Below, piece by piece: positions 1 through 8,428 of a DNA stretch of 38,323 nucleotides. Source of the stretch: Ilumatobacteraceae bacterium. GTDB lineage: Bacteria > Actinomycetota > Acidimicrobiia > Acidimicrobiales > Ilumatobacteraceae. The stretch's first letter is position 1. Every line of letters starts with the position of its first letter. A model generated the notes under the pieces. That model ran no database searches and was not told the origin of the DNA. It saw only the letters and a program-made list of their open reading frames with translations. The stretch spans positions 1 through 38,323 of the forward strand of contig JALHOG010000046.1 of the NCBI GenBank assembly GCA_022843125.1, written 5' to 3'. Made by a program: the position numbers and the translations under genes.

Positions 1-182
1 GGGGGCGCCGTGGTGACGGCGGCCGTGCGTGCTGCGGTGGGCGCGGGCGTGCTCGTCGGCGAGGAGCCGTCTGTGGCCGGCGCGGCGGTGTCGGCGGGCG
101 ACGAACTGCACGCGCAGAGGAGGACCGTGAGCGTCAGTCCGACGATGGTGACGGAGTCCGGGCGGCCGATCCTGCGACGCAT
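1..182 (-). CDS. Lipoprotein, N-terminal part only (cut by window edge)
   Basis: The first 60 codons of a gene that leaves the window on the left. The protein begins MRRRIGRPDS, continues into a hydrophobic stretch (residues 11-24) and reaches LLCAC, a lipobox-like site with Cys25 as the probable lipidated residue (Cys23 is also present). A Ser/Thr/Pro/Ala-rich linker follows, as in many actinobacterial secreted lipoproteins. This is a typical type II signal peptide, so the mature protein should be anchored on the outer face of the membrane. No domain is visible in the part present, so the function is unknown. It lies 41 bases downstream of the GcvT-like gene in the same direction, but it has its own -10-like hexamer 7 bases before the ATG and may be transcribed separately as a leaderless mRNA. 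Confidence 0.7.
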   Translation of the reverse strand, partial: MRRRIGRPDSVTIVGLTLTVLLCACSSSPADTAAPATDGSSPTSTPAPTAARTAAVTTAP

Positions 183-189
183 CGGCGGC

Positions 190-195
190 AGGGTA
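190..195 (-). promoter_or_regulatory. -10-like hexamer TACCCT of leaderless type
   Basis: TACCCT lies on the minus strand exactly 7 bases before the ATG at 182. It fits the actinobacterial TANNNT -10 pattern, and transcription would start at or one base before the start codon. There is no Shine-Dalgarno sequence and no recognisable -35. Confidence 0.45.
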
Positions 196-223
196 GCCGA
201 TGCGACGGTGGGCGTCGCGACGG

Positions 224-1618
224 TCAGCGCTTGCCGATCGGGGCGGGGGCGACGGTCGCCCTCACCTCGATCTGGCGGTGCGGTTCGAGGTACTTGCTCG
301 CACGGGAGGCGGGCTCGCCCCACACGAAGCTGACCTCGGTGCCGGGCTCGGCGTACTTCGCGTCGATGACGCCGAGGGTGCACATCGCCCGCTCGGTCCA
401 CAGGAACGTCGGGTACATCGACACGCCGATCCGGTTGCCGTCGGTGTCGCTGACCGCGTCGTACAGCCACGTCGCGTAGTTCGACCGCGGGAACTCGAGG
501 TAGCGGGTGGGCAGCTCGTCGGCGGGGTCCATGTAGCCCTGGATGATCTTCGCGACGTCCTCGGGGTTCCAGACCAGGCTCACCTTGGCGCGGTGCACGT
601 CGTCCTTCGACGCGGCGAGCGCGTCACGGCCGACGAACTCGCCCTTGTCGAGCTTGATCACGTTGCCGTAGCCGAGCTCCCACGGGGTGAAGTAGTAGTC
701 CTCGATGTTCGGCGCGTTGTAGCTGCCGCCCAGCGCCCACGAGGCCTCGGGTGCGGTCTCGGGCAGCCACTCGCGGAAGGCGCGCAGGCCCGGATCGGTG
801 AAGATCGCCGGCATCGGGCGCGACACCCAGCCGAGCTCCATCGCTGTCGTGAAGTACGCGACCGAGCCGACCCGCTTCATGTCGTACCGCTCGCCGGCGG
901 CGAGGATCGCCTCCTTCACGGCCGGGCCGTCGTCCCACGGGCCGAACACCTCCCAGCCGGGGTTGCCGGCCATCGTGTGCTGCATCGCGGTGACCTGCTT
1001 GCCGGCGATCGTGACGTGCATCAGGTGCAGCTTCGGCACCTGCGGCATCGGGCCGCCGGTGAGGTCCTCCATGAGCGCTGGGGCGTGCGGGCCCTCCACC
1101 TGGAACCGGTAGAAGTTGCGGCGACCGTTCGGGTTGTCGGACATGAACTCGTCTTCTTCGAGTTCGACGTCCCACCCGCCGGTCTGGGCGTTGAAGCGCA
1201 CCCAGTTGTGCCCGGCCTGGCGGCCCACGAGCACGAGCTCCTCGGGGGCGAGGCAGTAGAGGATGCCGTCGCCGATCAGGTAGCCGTCAGGGCTGCAGAC
1301 CACCGAGTGGCGGGAGCGATCGACGCCGAACGTGCTGTAGTTGTTCGCCGTCAGATGGTTCATCAGCGCAACGGCGTCCTTGCCGCGGATGAACGTGGTC
1401 GTCATGTGGAACGACTGGTCGTAGAAGGCGACGCTCGTGCGGCACGCCATCTGCTCCTCGCGCCAGTTCGTGAACTCCGGCTGCACGAACTGCGTCGGCT
1501 GGCGCAGCACCGCGTCCTTGAGCACCGACCCCTTCCGGTTGCCGTAGAGGTGGTCGACGATGCTGGGCAGCGAATCCAGCAGGTCCTGCAGGCTGCGGGG
1601 CTTGGCTTGGTCGGTCAC
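224..1618 (-). CDS. GcvT-family tetrahydrofolate-dependent methyltransferase (LigM/DesA-like)
   Basis: 464 residues. The fold family is aminomethyltransferase GcvT: an N-terminal folate-binding half with FIRGKDAVALMNHLTANN, a central part with WELGYGNVIKLDKGEFVGRD (the typical GcvT 'G..v.ldK..f.GrdAl' motif), and a C-terminal barrel. At about 460 residues it is longer than GcvT itself (about 360). Length and general style resemble the tetrahydrofolate-dependent O-demethylases of methoxylated aromatic acids (LigM, DesA), which move a methyl group from vanillate or syringate to folate. No gcvH or gcvP is adjacent, which argues against a glycine-cleavage role. The substrate cannot be told from sequence alone. 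The start is GTG with a strong GAGGAGGA ribosome-binding site 5-6 bases upstream. The leader in front contains a second strong AAGGAGG and a possible short ORF (see findings). Confidence 0.8.
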   Translation of the reverse strand: MTDQAKPRSLQDLLDSLPSIVDHLYGNRKGSVLKDAVLRQPTQFVQPEFTNWREEQMACRTSVAFYDQSFHMTTTFIRGKDAVALMNHLTANNYSTFGVDRSRHSVVCSPDGYLIGDGILYCLAPEELVLVGRQAGHNWVRFNAQTGGWDVELEEDEFMSDNPNGRRNFYRFQVEGPHAPALMEDLTGGPMPQVPKLHLMHVTIAGKQVTAMQHTMAGNPGWEVFGPWDDGPAVKEAILAAGERYDMKRVGSVAYFTTAMELGWVSRPMPAIFTDPGLRAFREWLPETAPEASWALGGSYNAPNIEDYYFTPWELGYGNVIKLDKGEFVGRDALAASKDDVHRAKVSLVWNPEDVAKIIQGYMDPADELPTRYLEFPRSNYATWLYDAVSDTDGNRIGVSMYPTFLWTERAMCTLGVIDAKYAEPGTEVSFVWGEPASRASKYLEPHRQIEVRATVAPAPIGKR

Positions 1619-1755
1619 GTCGTCCTCCTCGGTGCGTCGGTCAGAGGTCGCGCAGGCACGTCATGGCAGCGCCGCTGAGTTCCCCCTCGACCGCAACGTA
1701 CACCCGACACGCTGCGGTGATCCTCCTTGCCGTTCCGCTGGTGCGAACGTCGCGC

Positions 1756-2598
1756 TCAGCAGGTGCCCACCTCCGTGACCTCGAAGATGCCGGCGAGATC
1801 CTGGGAGTCGTCGACGACCCATGGCCCGGCGGTCGCCGTCGCCGCGGTGTCGCGCAACCGCATGGTGCCGGTGAGCTGCCCGAAGTTCGACCACTCGATC
1901 TCGAAGGTGCCGCTGCCCTCGAAGAAGGCGCCGCCGGCCGAGATGGAGTAGTCCATGGTGCCGCTGGTGGGCAGCTCCGGCGTGAACGTGACCTCGACCT
2001 CCATCGGGATGTCGTCGCTCGGCGCGGTGGGGTCGCCGGTGGCCTCTGCGAGGTCGACCGTCGCATCGGGCGGCGTGGTGATCGTGATCGATCCCGCGGA
2101 CGGGAAGCAGAACTCGCCGGACCACGGGAACACGCCGATCTGACCCGTGTACGCGAAGCGACGGCCCCGCGGATCGGCCTCGGGCACGGTGGTCGTGGTG
2201 GTGGACTCGACGGCGCTCGTCGGGGGAACGGTCGGCGCCGTGGTCGTCGACGTCGTGGTCGTGCTCGTGGGGATCGCCGTCGTCGTGGCGGGTGGCGCTG
2301 GGCTCGTCACGGGAGCGGCTTCCTCCTGCCGCTCGGGCGGGCAGGGATCCTCGGTCGTCGTCGGCGCACCGGTGGTGGCCGGTGTCGTGGTCGTCGTGGT
2401 CGTGGTGGTGGTCGTGGCCGTGGTCGACTCGGCGACGCCGACGGTCGTGGTCGTCAGACATGGATCGGTGGCAGACGGATCGGGATCGCCGCAGGCGACG
2501 ACGGCGGCGGCGAGCGCGAACACCCCGACGAGCACGCGCCCGACGGCGCCGCCGGGGAGCGGTGGACGGGACACGTGTCGGGAAGCGAGACCGGGCAT
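1756..2598 (-). CDS. Thr-rich secreted lipoprotein, unknown function
   Basis: 280 residues. A signal peptide (hydrophobic core about residues 20-35) ends in VVAC with Cys36 as the lipidation site. Then comes a long low-complexity linker (about 45-145) with runs of Thr broken by Pro/Ala/Ser, likely an extended and possibly glycosylated stalk. The C-terminal domain (about 150-280) is predicted beta-rich: it starts at YTGQIGVFPWSGEFC and includes SGTMDYSISAGGAFFEGSG. It contains several Gly/aromatic strands and two Cys (FCFPS and the final TC) that could form a disulfide. I do not recognise the domain. The start ATG has no clear ribosome-binding site, but TAGAAG lies 6 bases upstream on the minus strand (2605-2610), so it may be leaderless. 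The role is presumably at the cell surface. Confidence 0.75.
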   Translation of the reverse strand: MPGLASRHVSRPPLPGGAVGRVLVGVFALAAAVVACGDPDPSATDPCLTTTTVGVAESTTATTTTTTTTTTTPATTGAPTTTEDPCPPERQEEAAPVTSPAPPATTTAIPTSTTTTSTTTAPTVPPTSAVESTTTTTVPEADPRGRRFAYTGQIGVFPWSGEFCFPSAGSITITTPPDATVDLAEATGDPTAPSDDIPMEVEVTFTPELPTSGTMDYSISAGGAFFEGSGTFEIEWSNFGQLTGTMRLRDTAATATAGPWVVDDSQDLAGIFEVTEVGTC

Positions 2599-2664
2599 GC
2601 CCGTCTTCTACGCGCGTGCGAGTTCGCCCGCCACCGTGCCAGCACGAATTTTGCGCCGTCTCGA

Positions 2665-3954
2665 TCAGGTCACTCGGCCGACGAGCATCGCCGTAGCCAG
2701 CACGTGCTTGCACGGACCGCGGGCGTCGCCGTGCCGGCCCCACCACGGGCACGTGCACCGCCAGGCTCCCTCGGCGAGGCGGACCCGGTAGACCTCGGAT
2801 CGCGTCGTGACCAGCGCTCGCGTGTGATCGGGATCGAGCTCGACAGCGCCTGCGTCAACGAGCAAACGAGCGTTGGCGAGCCGCGAACCGGGTCGTTCGA
2901 TCAGCGACCGGTCGAACGGCAGGTCACGACGGAACCACGCCGCAGCGGAGACGTCGTAGCCCCAGCGGCCTGCCGACGACTCCTCGATCCGGTCGATGTG
3001 GACGTGGTCGCCGTCCCGGTGTCGCCCTGCGGCGAGGGCGTGCAGCATCGACCCCTCGCCGGAGAAGCCGCGGGACGGGCTCGCGCTGATCGCCAACGTG
3101 ACGCGACCGCCGGGAACCTCGCCCACCCACGCCGACGTGGCCGTCGTGGCTGCCGTGCCCCTCGCCCCGCTCCAGCGGGCGCCGAACCCCGTCAACGACC
3201 GCAACAGCGGCGCCACCTCACGCAACACTCGGAGCCGAGCGGCGCCGCCCACAGCGATCGCGCCCGGAGCCGGTCGGGTCGACCATCGTGCATCCGCTCC
3301 CGACGATGAGATCCAGCCATCGGTCTGACCGACCGCAGTCGGGAGCCCCTCGAGGAACCGACGCATGCCGGCCTGAGCCAGATGGACGACCGGCTCGAGT
3401 CCGGACTGAGCGGCGGCGGACTCGGCGAATCCGCGTACCCACCGCTCGGGCAGCGGGACCTGTTTCTCGATCACCTGGCCGTTGAGGCTGGACACGCGGA
3501 CCTCGTCGATCCCGACTCGGAGCAGCAGTGGATCTGCCGGGCCGATCCGGGCCAATGCAGCCTTCAGTGCAGCGCTGACATCGACGTTCGTCGTGCCGTG
3601 TCGATGGATCGTGCCGTCGAGACCGCCTGCATCGAGATCGAAGCGGGAGTACACACCACAGCACAGCGAGAACGACTCGAACCGGAGCCCTCCGGGCCAC
3701 GCCGTCACCACGGGATCCGCGGCCGCGATGGCAGCGGCCACCATGTTCGGCGGCGTCCAGTAGCGCGTCGACGCGACCTTGGCGACGAGCAGGAGGGCGC
3801 GGGCCGCGCTGTGCGGATGTGCCACGAAACCCTCGGCGAGCACAGGGTGGATGTCGCACCCTCCCGCTGTCTCGAGGTCGAGCTCGACGGTTCGACCTGC
3901 CGTCGCCGAGGTGCTCGACCCCCGGTACCGGACGATGTGGTCGACGACGGTCAT
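2665..3954 (-). CDS. SWIM zinc-finger protein
   Basis: 429 residues. The last 32 residues hold a SWIM finger: C400-x-C402 ... C415-x-H417 in RCTCPWWGRHGDARGPCKHV, the CxCx(n)CxH zinc ligand pattern known from SWI2/SNF2- and MuDR-associated proteins, thought to bind DNA or protein. The rest (1-390) is a mixed alpha/beta region with no motif I recognise. The start is fixed by coupling: the ATG (3954) overlaps the TGA of the upstream 889-residue gene as ATGA. An in-frame upstream extension exists, but it lies inside that gene and is not protein-like. SWIM proteins of this layout are found in bacteria beside large helical-repeat proteins and often MoxR/vWA genes (compare the E. coli yeh cluster). 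No MoxR or vWA gene is present here. The molecular role is unknown. Confidence 0.85.
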   Translation of the reverse strand: MTVVDHIVRYRGSSTSATAGRTVELDLETAGGCDIHPVLAEGFVAHPHSAARALLLVAKVASTRYWTPPNMVAAAIAAADPVVTAWPGGLRFESFSLCCGVYSRFDLDAGGLDGTIHRHGTTNVDVSAALKAALARIGPADPLLLRVGIDEVRVSSLNGQVIEKQVPLPERWVRGFAESAAAQSGLEPVVHLAQAGMRRFLEGLPTAVGQTDGWISSSGADARWSTRPAPGAIAVGGAARLRVLREVAPLLRSLTGFGARWSGARGTAATTATSAWVGEVPGGRVTLAISASPSRGFSGEGSMLHALAAGRHRDGDHVHIDRIEESSAGRWGYDVSAAAWFRRDLPFDRSLIERPGSRLANARLLVDAGAVELDPDHTRALVTTRSEVYRVRLAEGAWRCTCPWWGRHGDARGPCKHVLATAMLVGRVT

Positions 3955-6620
3955 GCCGTCGACCCGCTTGCACGCGCGTCGAGTACGAGGATCCGTGCGG
4001 CCGCGCGCGCGGTCTTGCCGGCGCCGGTGCATCGCTCCAATGCCGCACGGGTGTCGGGCGCGAGAAGCGATCGCCCGTCCTCGATCAGCAACGCCTCGAG
4101 CAGCTCGAGGAGCCCGAGGAGGTCCCCGGGCTTGCGAGGTCGGGCTCGTGCAATGGCACGCTCCAGCACCTGCACGACCGCGTCGCAGTGCACCGACCCT
4201 CCGAGCGAGACCTCGCGAAGCGTTCGTGCCCACCTCGCCGGCGTGACGCATCCGGTTCCGATCAGCTCGCCGATGTCGACTCCCAACCCCGCGGCGTCGA
4301 GGCGGCGGTCCGAGATCGCGAGGAGCGCAAGATCCACGGCGGCCGATGCGACCGGCCGTCGCGCGTCGTTGAGCGTGAGCGCCAGCAGGAACGTCACGCT
4401 GCTGCCCATCGGGACGTGCGCGTCGAAGTAGCGGTCGAGGAGTGCCGGTTCACCTGAGGTGGTGTCGGCGGAGCCGTACGTCGATCCGATGCGAACCACG
4501 GCACTCCGTGCCCACGCTTCGGGGAGGCCGGGCACGATCGTATCGACCCAGTGGATGCCCGCCTGGTCGATGGCCAGGGGCACGGCGAGGGAGAGCGCGC
4601 TCGGGATCAGGTGGTGTTCCGCCACTCGCCATCCGGCGAGCGCAGCAACCGCGTCCGCGCCATCGATGACCAACTCGTGATGCGTGTATCCGTGAGACGT
4701 GGTGGTTCGCGTGGTCCACGCGATCCCGGCTGTGGAGTCGGCGATGCATCGCTGCGACCACTCGTGCAGGCAGTCGACGATGCCCTGATCGGCCGGATCG
4801 GTGAGGAGTGCGCACGCCTCGGCGAGCCGTGCGGGGATCGGTGCGAGCCGCAGCATGGCGCAGACGAGCTCCGCTGGCATGCGCTCCGATGACCGCAACC
4901 GATGCGCGAAGACGACGGGGTCGATCATGCCCCCGACGTGGGTCGGTGACGCGAGCGGCGTGAACGGTCGACCGCTCGCGAGCGCACGTGCGAGCGATCC
5001 GACACGGGCGGCCAACAGGTCACCGAGCACTGGCCTGCGGGACGGGTCGGATTCGCGTGCCGAGACGGGGGCAGCATCGATCGGGTGTCCGAACGCCGCA
5101 CCGACCAGTTCGGCCAGCATGCCTCGGACGGGCCGGTCCCATCGACCCGCCAGCTTCGCCGCGCGCCGTGCGAGCGTGGTCGCCTGGGGCGATGTGGCCA
5201 GCTCGGGCCCGTGCTCGGCGAGGAATGTCACGACGCGTTCGAGGTCATCGGCGGATGTCGGATGCTCCAGCGTGGCGCTCGCGAGCTCGAAGAACTCGTC
5301 GGCATCGGCGACCGGTGTGACACGCCTCGCCGACGCGAGCCATTCCACGGCGTCCACGGGCACAGGTGCATCCCGGACGTAGCGGGTTGATGGCCGTCGT
5401 CCACGACCATCGTCGGGAGGAGCTGCTCCCAGCCAGTCGTCCAACTCGCCGATGACGGCGGCATGGCAGCCGGCCCGCTGCATCATCACGTCGGCCATGA
5501 CGTCCGGCGGCGCCGTGGGGTGCCAAGCACGGAGTTGCGTCACGGCGGCGCGCTGGACCTCGAGCGCAGGGTGGCCGAGCGCGGCGACGACGTGCGGGGT
5601 CGCCCGTGACAGCAATCCAGGCTCGCGGTGCACCGCTGCGGTCACCAGCGTGAGCGCTCGGAGCGCCGAGCCCTTCGCCGGCGTGAGGAGGGCGGTTCCG
5701 AGCCCGTCGACCGCGTTCGCCGCGTCGAGGCGGCCGGCCCTCTGTACGGTCGCCAGCGCCTTCAGTGCCATCGAGACGGTGGGTCCGACGGTGCCGGTGC
5801 TCAGGGCGAGATACCGGTCGGACCGTGACGCTCGCTCGTCGAGCGTCGGGTTGAGCGCCTCGTGGAAGGCGGAGAACCACTGGGCCCGGAAGTGGGCGAA
5901 CCCGCGCTGCTGCGCGTCCAGGCTTGCATCGAGCAGGCGATCGCGGTCGAGCGTGCCGTCGGCGGCGAGGGCCACGAGGGCGTGCGACCACGAGCGTGTG
6001 TTCCTCGCCCTGTACTTGTCGTGCGCAGCGAGGCTGTTCTCACCGGCACCCTCGACCTCGAAGATCCGCCAAACATCATCTTGGAGCTCCGGGTTGAGGC
6101 GCAGCACGTCGAGCACGCTGGCGAACAGCGCCGCCATCGGGTCGCCGGAACCCGCCGGATCGAACGTCCCTGGTGCTGCGATCAGGGCGATCGTGTAGGC
6201 GTCCGACGTCGGCTTGTTCGCCGCACCGTCGACGATCAACCGACGCGCGACGGAGATGGCGGCCGCATCGATGTCGTCGAACGCCCGCTTCACCCATCCG
6301 TCGCGGAACCGGCGATCGCGCGTCATCAACAACTCGATGGCGATCGTGGGCTCGAGCACGGGCAACCGGCGGAGGGAGCGCAGCTCGGCGAGCGAGGCCA
6401 CCGACGTCGCAACGATCGCTGCGGCGGTGGCGTGTTCGGGGCCGAACTCCTCGCCCGACCACCAGTCGCTGCGCAGGACCCGAGCACACACGTCGAACAA
6501 GCCGGCACGGTCTCGGATCGCTGCCGGGTCGGACAGCGCTCGGCATGCAGCAAGCGTTGCGTCGGCGTCGCCGGCGAGCACGAGCCCGCCCAGGTCTGCG
6601 TCGCTCGACGGCGCTGTCAC
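3951..6620 (-). CDS. Large helical-repeat protein paired with the SWIM protein (DUF6493-like)
   Basis: 889 residues from GTG 6620. The sequence is rich in Ala/Leu/Arg amphipathic helices, with HEAT/ARM-like segments such as PHVVAALGHPALEVQRAAVTQ around residue 355-385, and no enzymatic motif. From memory it resembles the actinobacterial family called DUF6493, whose members sit upstream of SWIM zinc-finger genes; I could not check this. It overlaps the SWIM gene by 4 bases (ATGA), so the two proteins are probably made together and may form a complex. Start choice: the open frame continues upstream, but that part overlaps the divergent aminotransferase gene. GTG 6620 is preceded by CAGAAT at 6 bases, a leaderless-type promoter. 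An in-frame ATG at 6653 is an alternative. A scaffold role is plausible, but no activity can be assigned. Confidence 0.8.
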   Translation of the reverse strand: MTAPSSDADLGGLVLAGDADATLAACRALSDPAAIRDRAGLFDVCARVLRSDWWSGEEFGPEHATAAAIVATSVASLAELRSLRRLPVLEPTIAIELLMTRDRRFRDGWVKRAFDDIDAAAISVARRLIVDGAANKPTSDAYTIALIAAPGTFDPAGSGDPMAALFASVLDVLRLNPELQDDVWRIFEVEGAGENSLAAHDKYRARNTRSWSHALVALAADGTLDRDRLLDASLDAQQRGFAHFRAQWFSAFHEALNPTLDERASRSDRYLALSTGTVGPTVSMALKALATVQRAGRLDAANAVDGLGTALLTPAKGSALRALTLVTAAVHREPGLLSRATPHVVAALGHPALEVQRAAVTQLRAWHPTAPPDVMADVMMQRAGCHAAVIGELDDWLGAAPPDDGRGRRPSTRYVRDAPVPVDAVEWLASARRVTPVADADEFFELASATLEHPTSADDLERVVTFLAEHGPELATSPQATTLARRAAKLAGRWDRPVRGMLAELVGAAFGHPIDAAPVSARESDPSRRPVLGDLLAARVGSLARALASGRPFTPLASPTHVGGMIDPVVFAHRLRSSERMPAELVCAMLRLAPIPARLAEACALLTDPADQGIVDCLHEWSQRCIADSTAGIAWTTRTTTSHGYTHHELVIDGADAVAALAGWRVAEHHLIPSALSLAVPLAIDQAGIHWVDTIVPGLPEAWARSAVVRIGSTYGSADTTSGEPALLDRYFDAHVPMGSSVTFLLALTLNDARRPVASAAVDLALLAISDRRLDAAGLGVDIGELIGTGCVTPARWARTLREVSLGGSVHCDAVVQVLERAIARARPRKPGDLLGLLELLEALLIEDGRSLLAPDTRAALERCTGAGKTARAAARILVLDARASGSTA

Positions 6621-6626
6621 GGCGCG

Positions 6627-6632
6627 ATTCTG
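6627..6632 (-). promoter_or_regulatory. -10-like hexamer CAGAAT, minus strand
   Basis: CAGAAT lies 6 bases before GTG 6620. No Shine-Dalgarno sequence is present, so the helical-repeat/SWIM operon is probably leaderless. Confidence 0.35.
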
Positions 6633-6684
6633 GCATCGGCCCGGGGCCACCATCGTCCGCACCGAGCGGCCGGTGGCGAACCGA

Positions 6685-6690
6685 TACCGT
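6685..6690 (+). promoter_or_regulatory. -10-like hexamer TACCGT, plus strand
   Basis: TACCGT lies exactly 6 bases before GTG 6697. It matches TANNNT, and transcription would begin on the start codon. It faces the minus-strand hexamer at 6627-6632, so the 76-base gap would hold two divergent leaderless promoters. Confidence 0.45.
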
Positions 6691-6696
6691 GGACAC

Positions 6697-8406
6697 GTGA
6701 GCGAGGTCGTCGACACGCCGTTGCTGCGACGGATCCGGGAGTCGGTGATCGGCGACGACCAGGAGATGGACGGGCCGTACGGGCCGCATCGCATCACCTA
6801 CGCCGACTACACGGCCTCGGGGCGGGCGCTCACGTTCATCGAGGACTTCATCCGCGAGGAGGTCCTCCCTCGCTACGCCAACACCCACACCGAGTCGTCG
6901 GGCACCGGCCTCCAGACCACGCGCCTGCGCGAGGACGCACGGCGCATCATCCGCGACGCCGTCCACGGCGACGACGACACGTGCGTGATCTTCTGCGGTT
7001 CGGGTGCCACGGGAGCGATCGACAAGCTGATCGGCATCCTCAACCTGCGCATCCCCGCCGATCTCGACGACCGCTACGGGCTGTCGAGCCACATCCCGGC
7101 GGGTGACCGCCCGGTCGTGTTCGTCGGCCCGTTCGAGCATCACTCCAACGAGCTGCCGTGGCGCGAGTCGATCGCCGACGTGGTGACGATCCCCGAGGAC
7201 GTCGACGGCCACGTCGACCTCGCCCGGCTCGAGGCCGAGCTGATCGCCCATGCCGACCGCCCGCTGAAGATCGGCTCGTTCTCCGCCGCATCGAACGTCA
7301 CCGGGATCATCACCAACACCTGTGCGATCGCCGACCTGCTCCACCGTCACGACGCGCTCTCCTTCTGGGACTTCGCCGCCGCCGGGCCCTACGTCACCAT
7401 CGACATGTACGAGCGCTGCGAGGAGCACCCGCACGGGCACAAGGACGCCGTGTTCATCAGCCCGCACAAGTTCGTCGGCGGGCCCGGCACGCCAGGTGTG
7501 CTCGTGGTGCGCCGCGAGTTGGTGCGCAACCGCGTGCCCGACGTGGTCGGCGGCGGCACCGTCGCCTACGTCAACCCGACCGACCATCGCTACCTCGACG
7601 ACCCGGTGCACCGCGAGGAGGGTGGCACGCCGGCGATCATCGGCTCGATCCGCGCCGGCCTGGTGTTCCAACTGAAGCAGGCCGTCGGCGTCGACACGAT
7701 CCGCGCCCGGGAAGAGGCGTACTGGCACCGCGCCGTCGACCGCTGGTCGCGCAACCCGTCGCTGCGGGTGCTCGGCAACACCGCAGCCGACCGCCTGTCG
7801 ATCGTGTCGTTCGTGGTGCAACGACCGAATGGTCGCTACGTCCACCACAACTTCGTCGTCGCCCTCCTCAACGACCTGTTCGGCATCCAGTCGCGTGGCG
7901 GCTGCTCGTGCGCCGGCCCGTACGGTCACCGGCTGCTCGGCATCGACCTCGAGCGGTCGCACGAGTTCGAGCACGAGATCGCCGAGGGCTGTGAGGGCAT
8001 CAAGCCCGGCTGGACCCGGGTCAGCTTCAACTACTTCATCTCCGAGGCCGTGTTCGACTACATCGTCGACGCGGTCGACCTCGTCGGCGAACACGGGTGG
8101 AAGCTGCTGCCCGAGTACCGGTTCGACCCGGCGACCGGACTGTGGCGGCACCGGCACGGCCCCGTCGAACCGCCGTTGCGCCTCGCCGACCTGTCCTACG
8201 ATCCGGCCACCGGTGAGCTCGTGCGCCCGCTGATCGGGCACGCCGTCGCCCCCGAGGAGGCGCTCGCCGACTACCTCGCGGCCGCGCGCGAGCGGTTCGC
8301 CGCCGCACCCGAGTGGACCTCCGACGGCGACCGCGTCGCGTCGCTGTCGGCCGAGTTCGAGCACCTGCGCTGGTTCGACCTGCCGCTCGCCTCCGTCGAC
8401 GCATGA
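6697..8406 (+). CDS. Class V aminotransferase / NifS-like PLP enzyme
   Basis: 569 residues. Fold type I PLP enzyme of aminotransferase class V, the family of cysteine desulfurases and selenocysteine lyases. Visible motifs are the PLP lysine Lys258 in FISPHKFVGGPGTPG, the cofactor-region segment CGSGATGAIDKLIGIL, and a C-terminal loop RGGCSCAGPYGH with Cys403 and Cys405, where desulfurases carry the sulfur-accepting Cys. It is longer than IscS or SufS (about 400): residues after about 470 form a tail ending in FEHLRWFDLPLAS. No iscU, sufU or other Fe-S genes are near, so a housekeeping Fe-S role is unlikely, and C-S lyase or another PLP chemistry remains possible. The GTG start is chosen from the -10-like TACCGT 6 bases upstream. 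The upstream open frame is antisense to the helical-repeat gene and is not coding. Confidence 0.85.
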   Translation: MSEVVDTPLLRRIRESVIGDDQEMDGPYGPHRITYADYTASGRALTFIEDFIREEVLPRYANTHTESSGTGLQTTRLREDARRIIRDAVHGDDDTCVIFCGSGATGAIDKLIGILNLRIPADLDDRYGLSSHIPAGDRPVVFVGPFEHHSNELPWRESIADVVTIPEDVDGHVDLARLEAELIAHADRPLKIGSFSAASNVTGIITNTCAIADLLHRHDALSFWDFAAAGPYVTIDMYERCEEHPHGHKDAVFISPHKFVGGPGTPGVLVVRRELVRNRVPDVVGGGTVAYVNPTDHRYLDDPVHREEGGTPAIIGSIRAGLVFQLKQAVGVDTIRAREEAYWHRAVDRWSRNPSLRVLGNTAADRLSIVSFVVQRPNGRYVHHNFVVALLNDLFGIQSRGGCSCAGPYGHRLLGIDLERSHEFEHEIAEGCEGIKPGWTRVSFNYFISEAVFDYIVDAVDLVGEHGWKLLPEYRFDPATGLWRHRHGPVEPPLRLADLSYDPATGELVRPLIGHAVAPEEALADYLAAARERFAAAPEWTSDGDRVASLSAEFEHLRWFDLPLASVDA

Positions 8407-8428
8407 CCCCGAACCAGGGCGGGTCGCC

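Noticed and set aside
2166..2460. GTC/GTG-rich stretch (and a similar one at 20290-20420) as simple-sequence repeats or phase-variable tracts
   Set aside because: Mixed Thr codons on the minus strand without a regular unit; they are protein stalks of two surface proteins.
1663..3309. Plus-strand open frame of about 550 codons
   Set aside because: Antisense to the Thr-rich lipoprotein and SWIM gene; Arg/Gly-rich without protein-like pattern.
6076..8364. Minus-strand open frame of about 760 codons opposite the aminotransferase
   Set aside because: No domain-like sequence; it is antisense to a clear PLP enzyme and continues out of frame through the helical-repeat gene.
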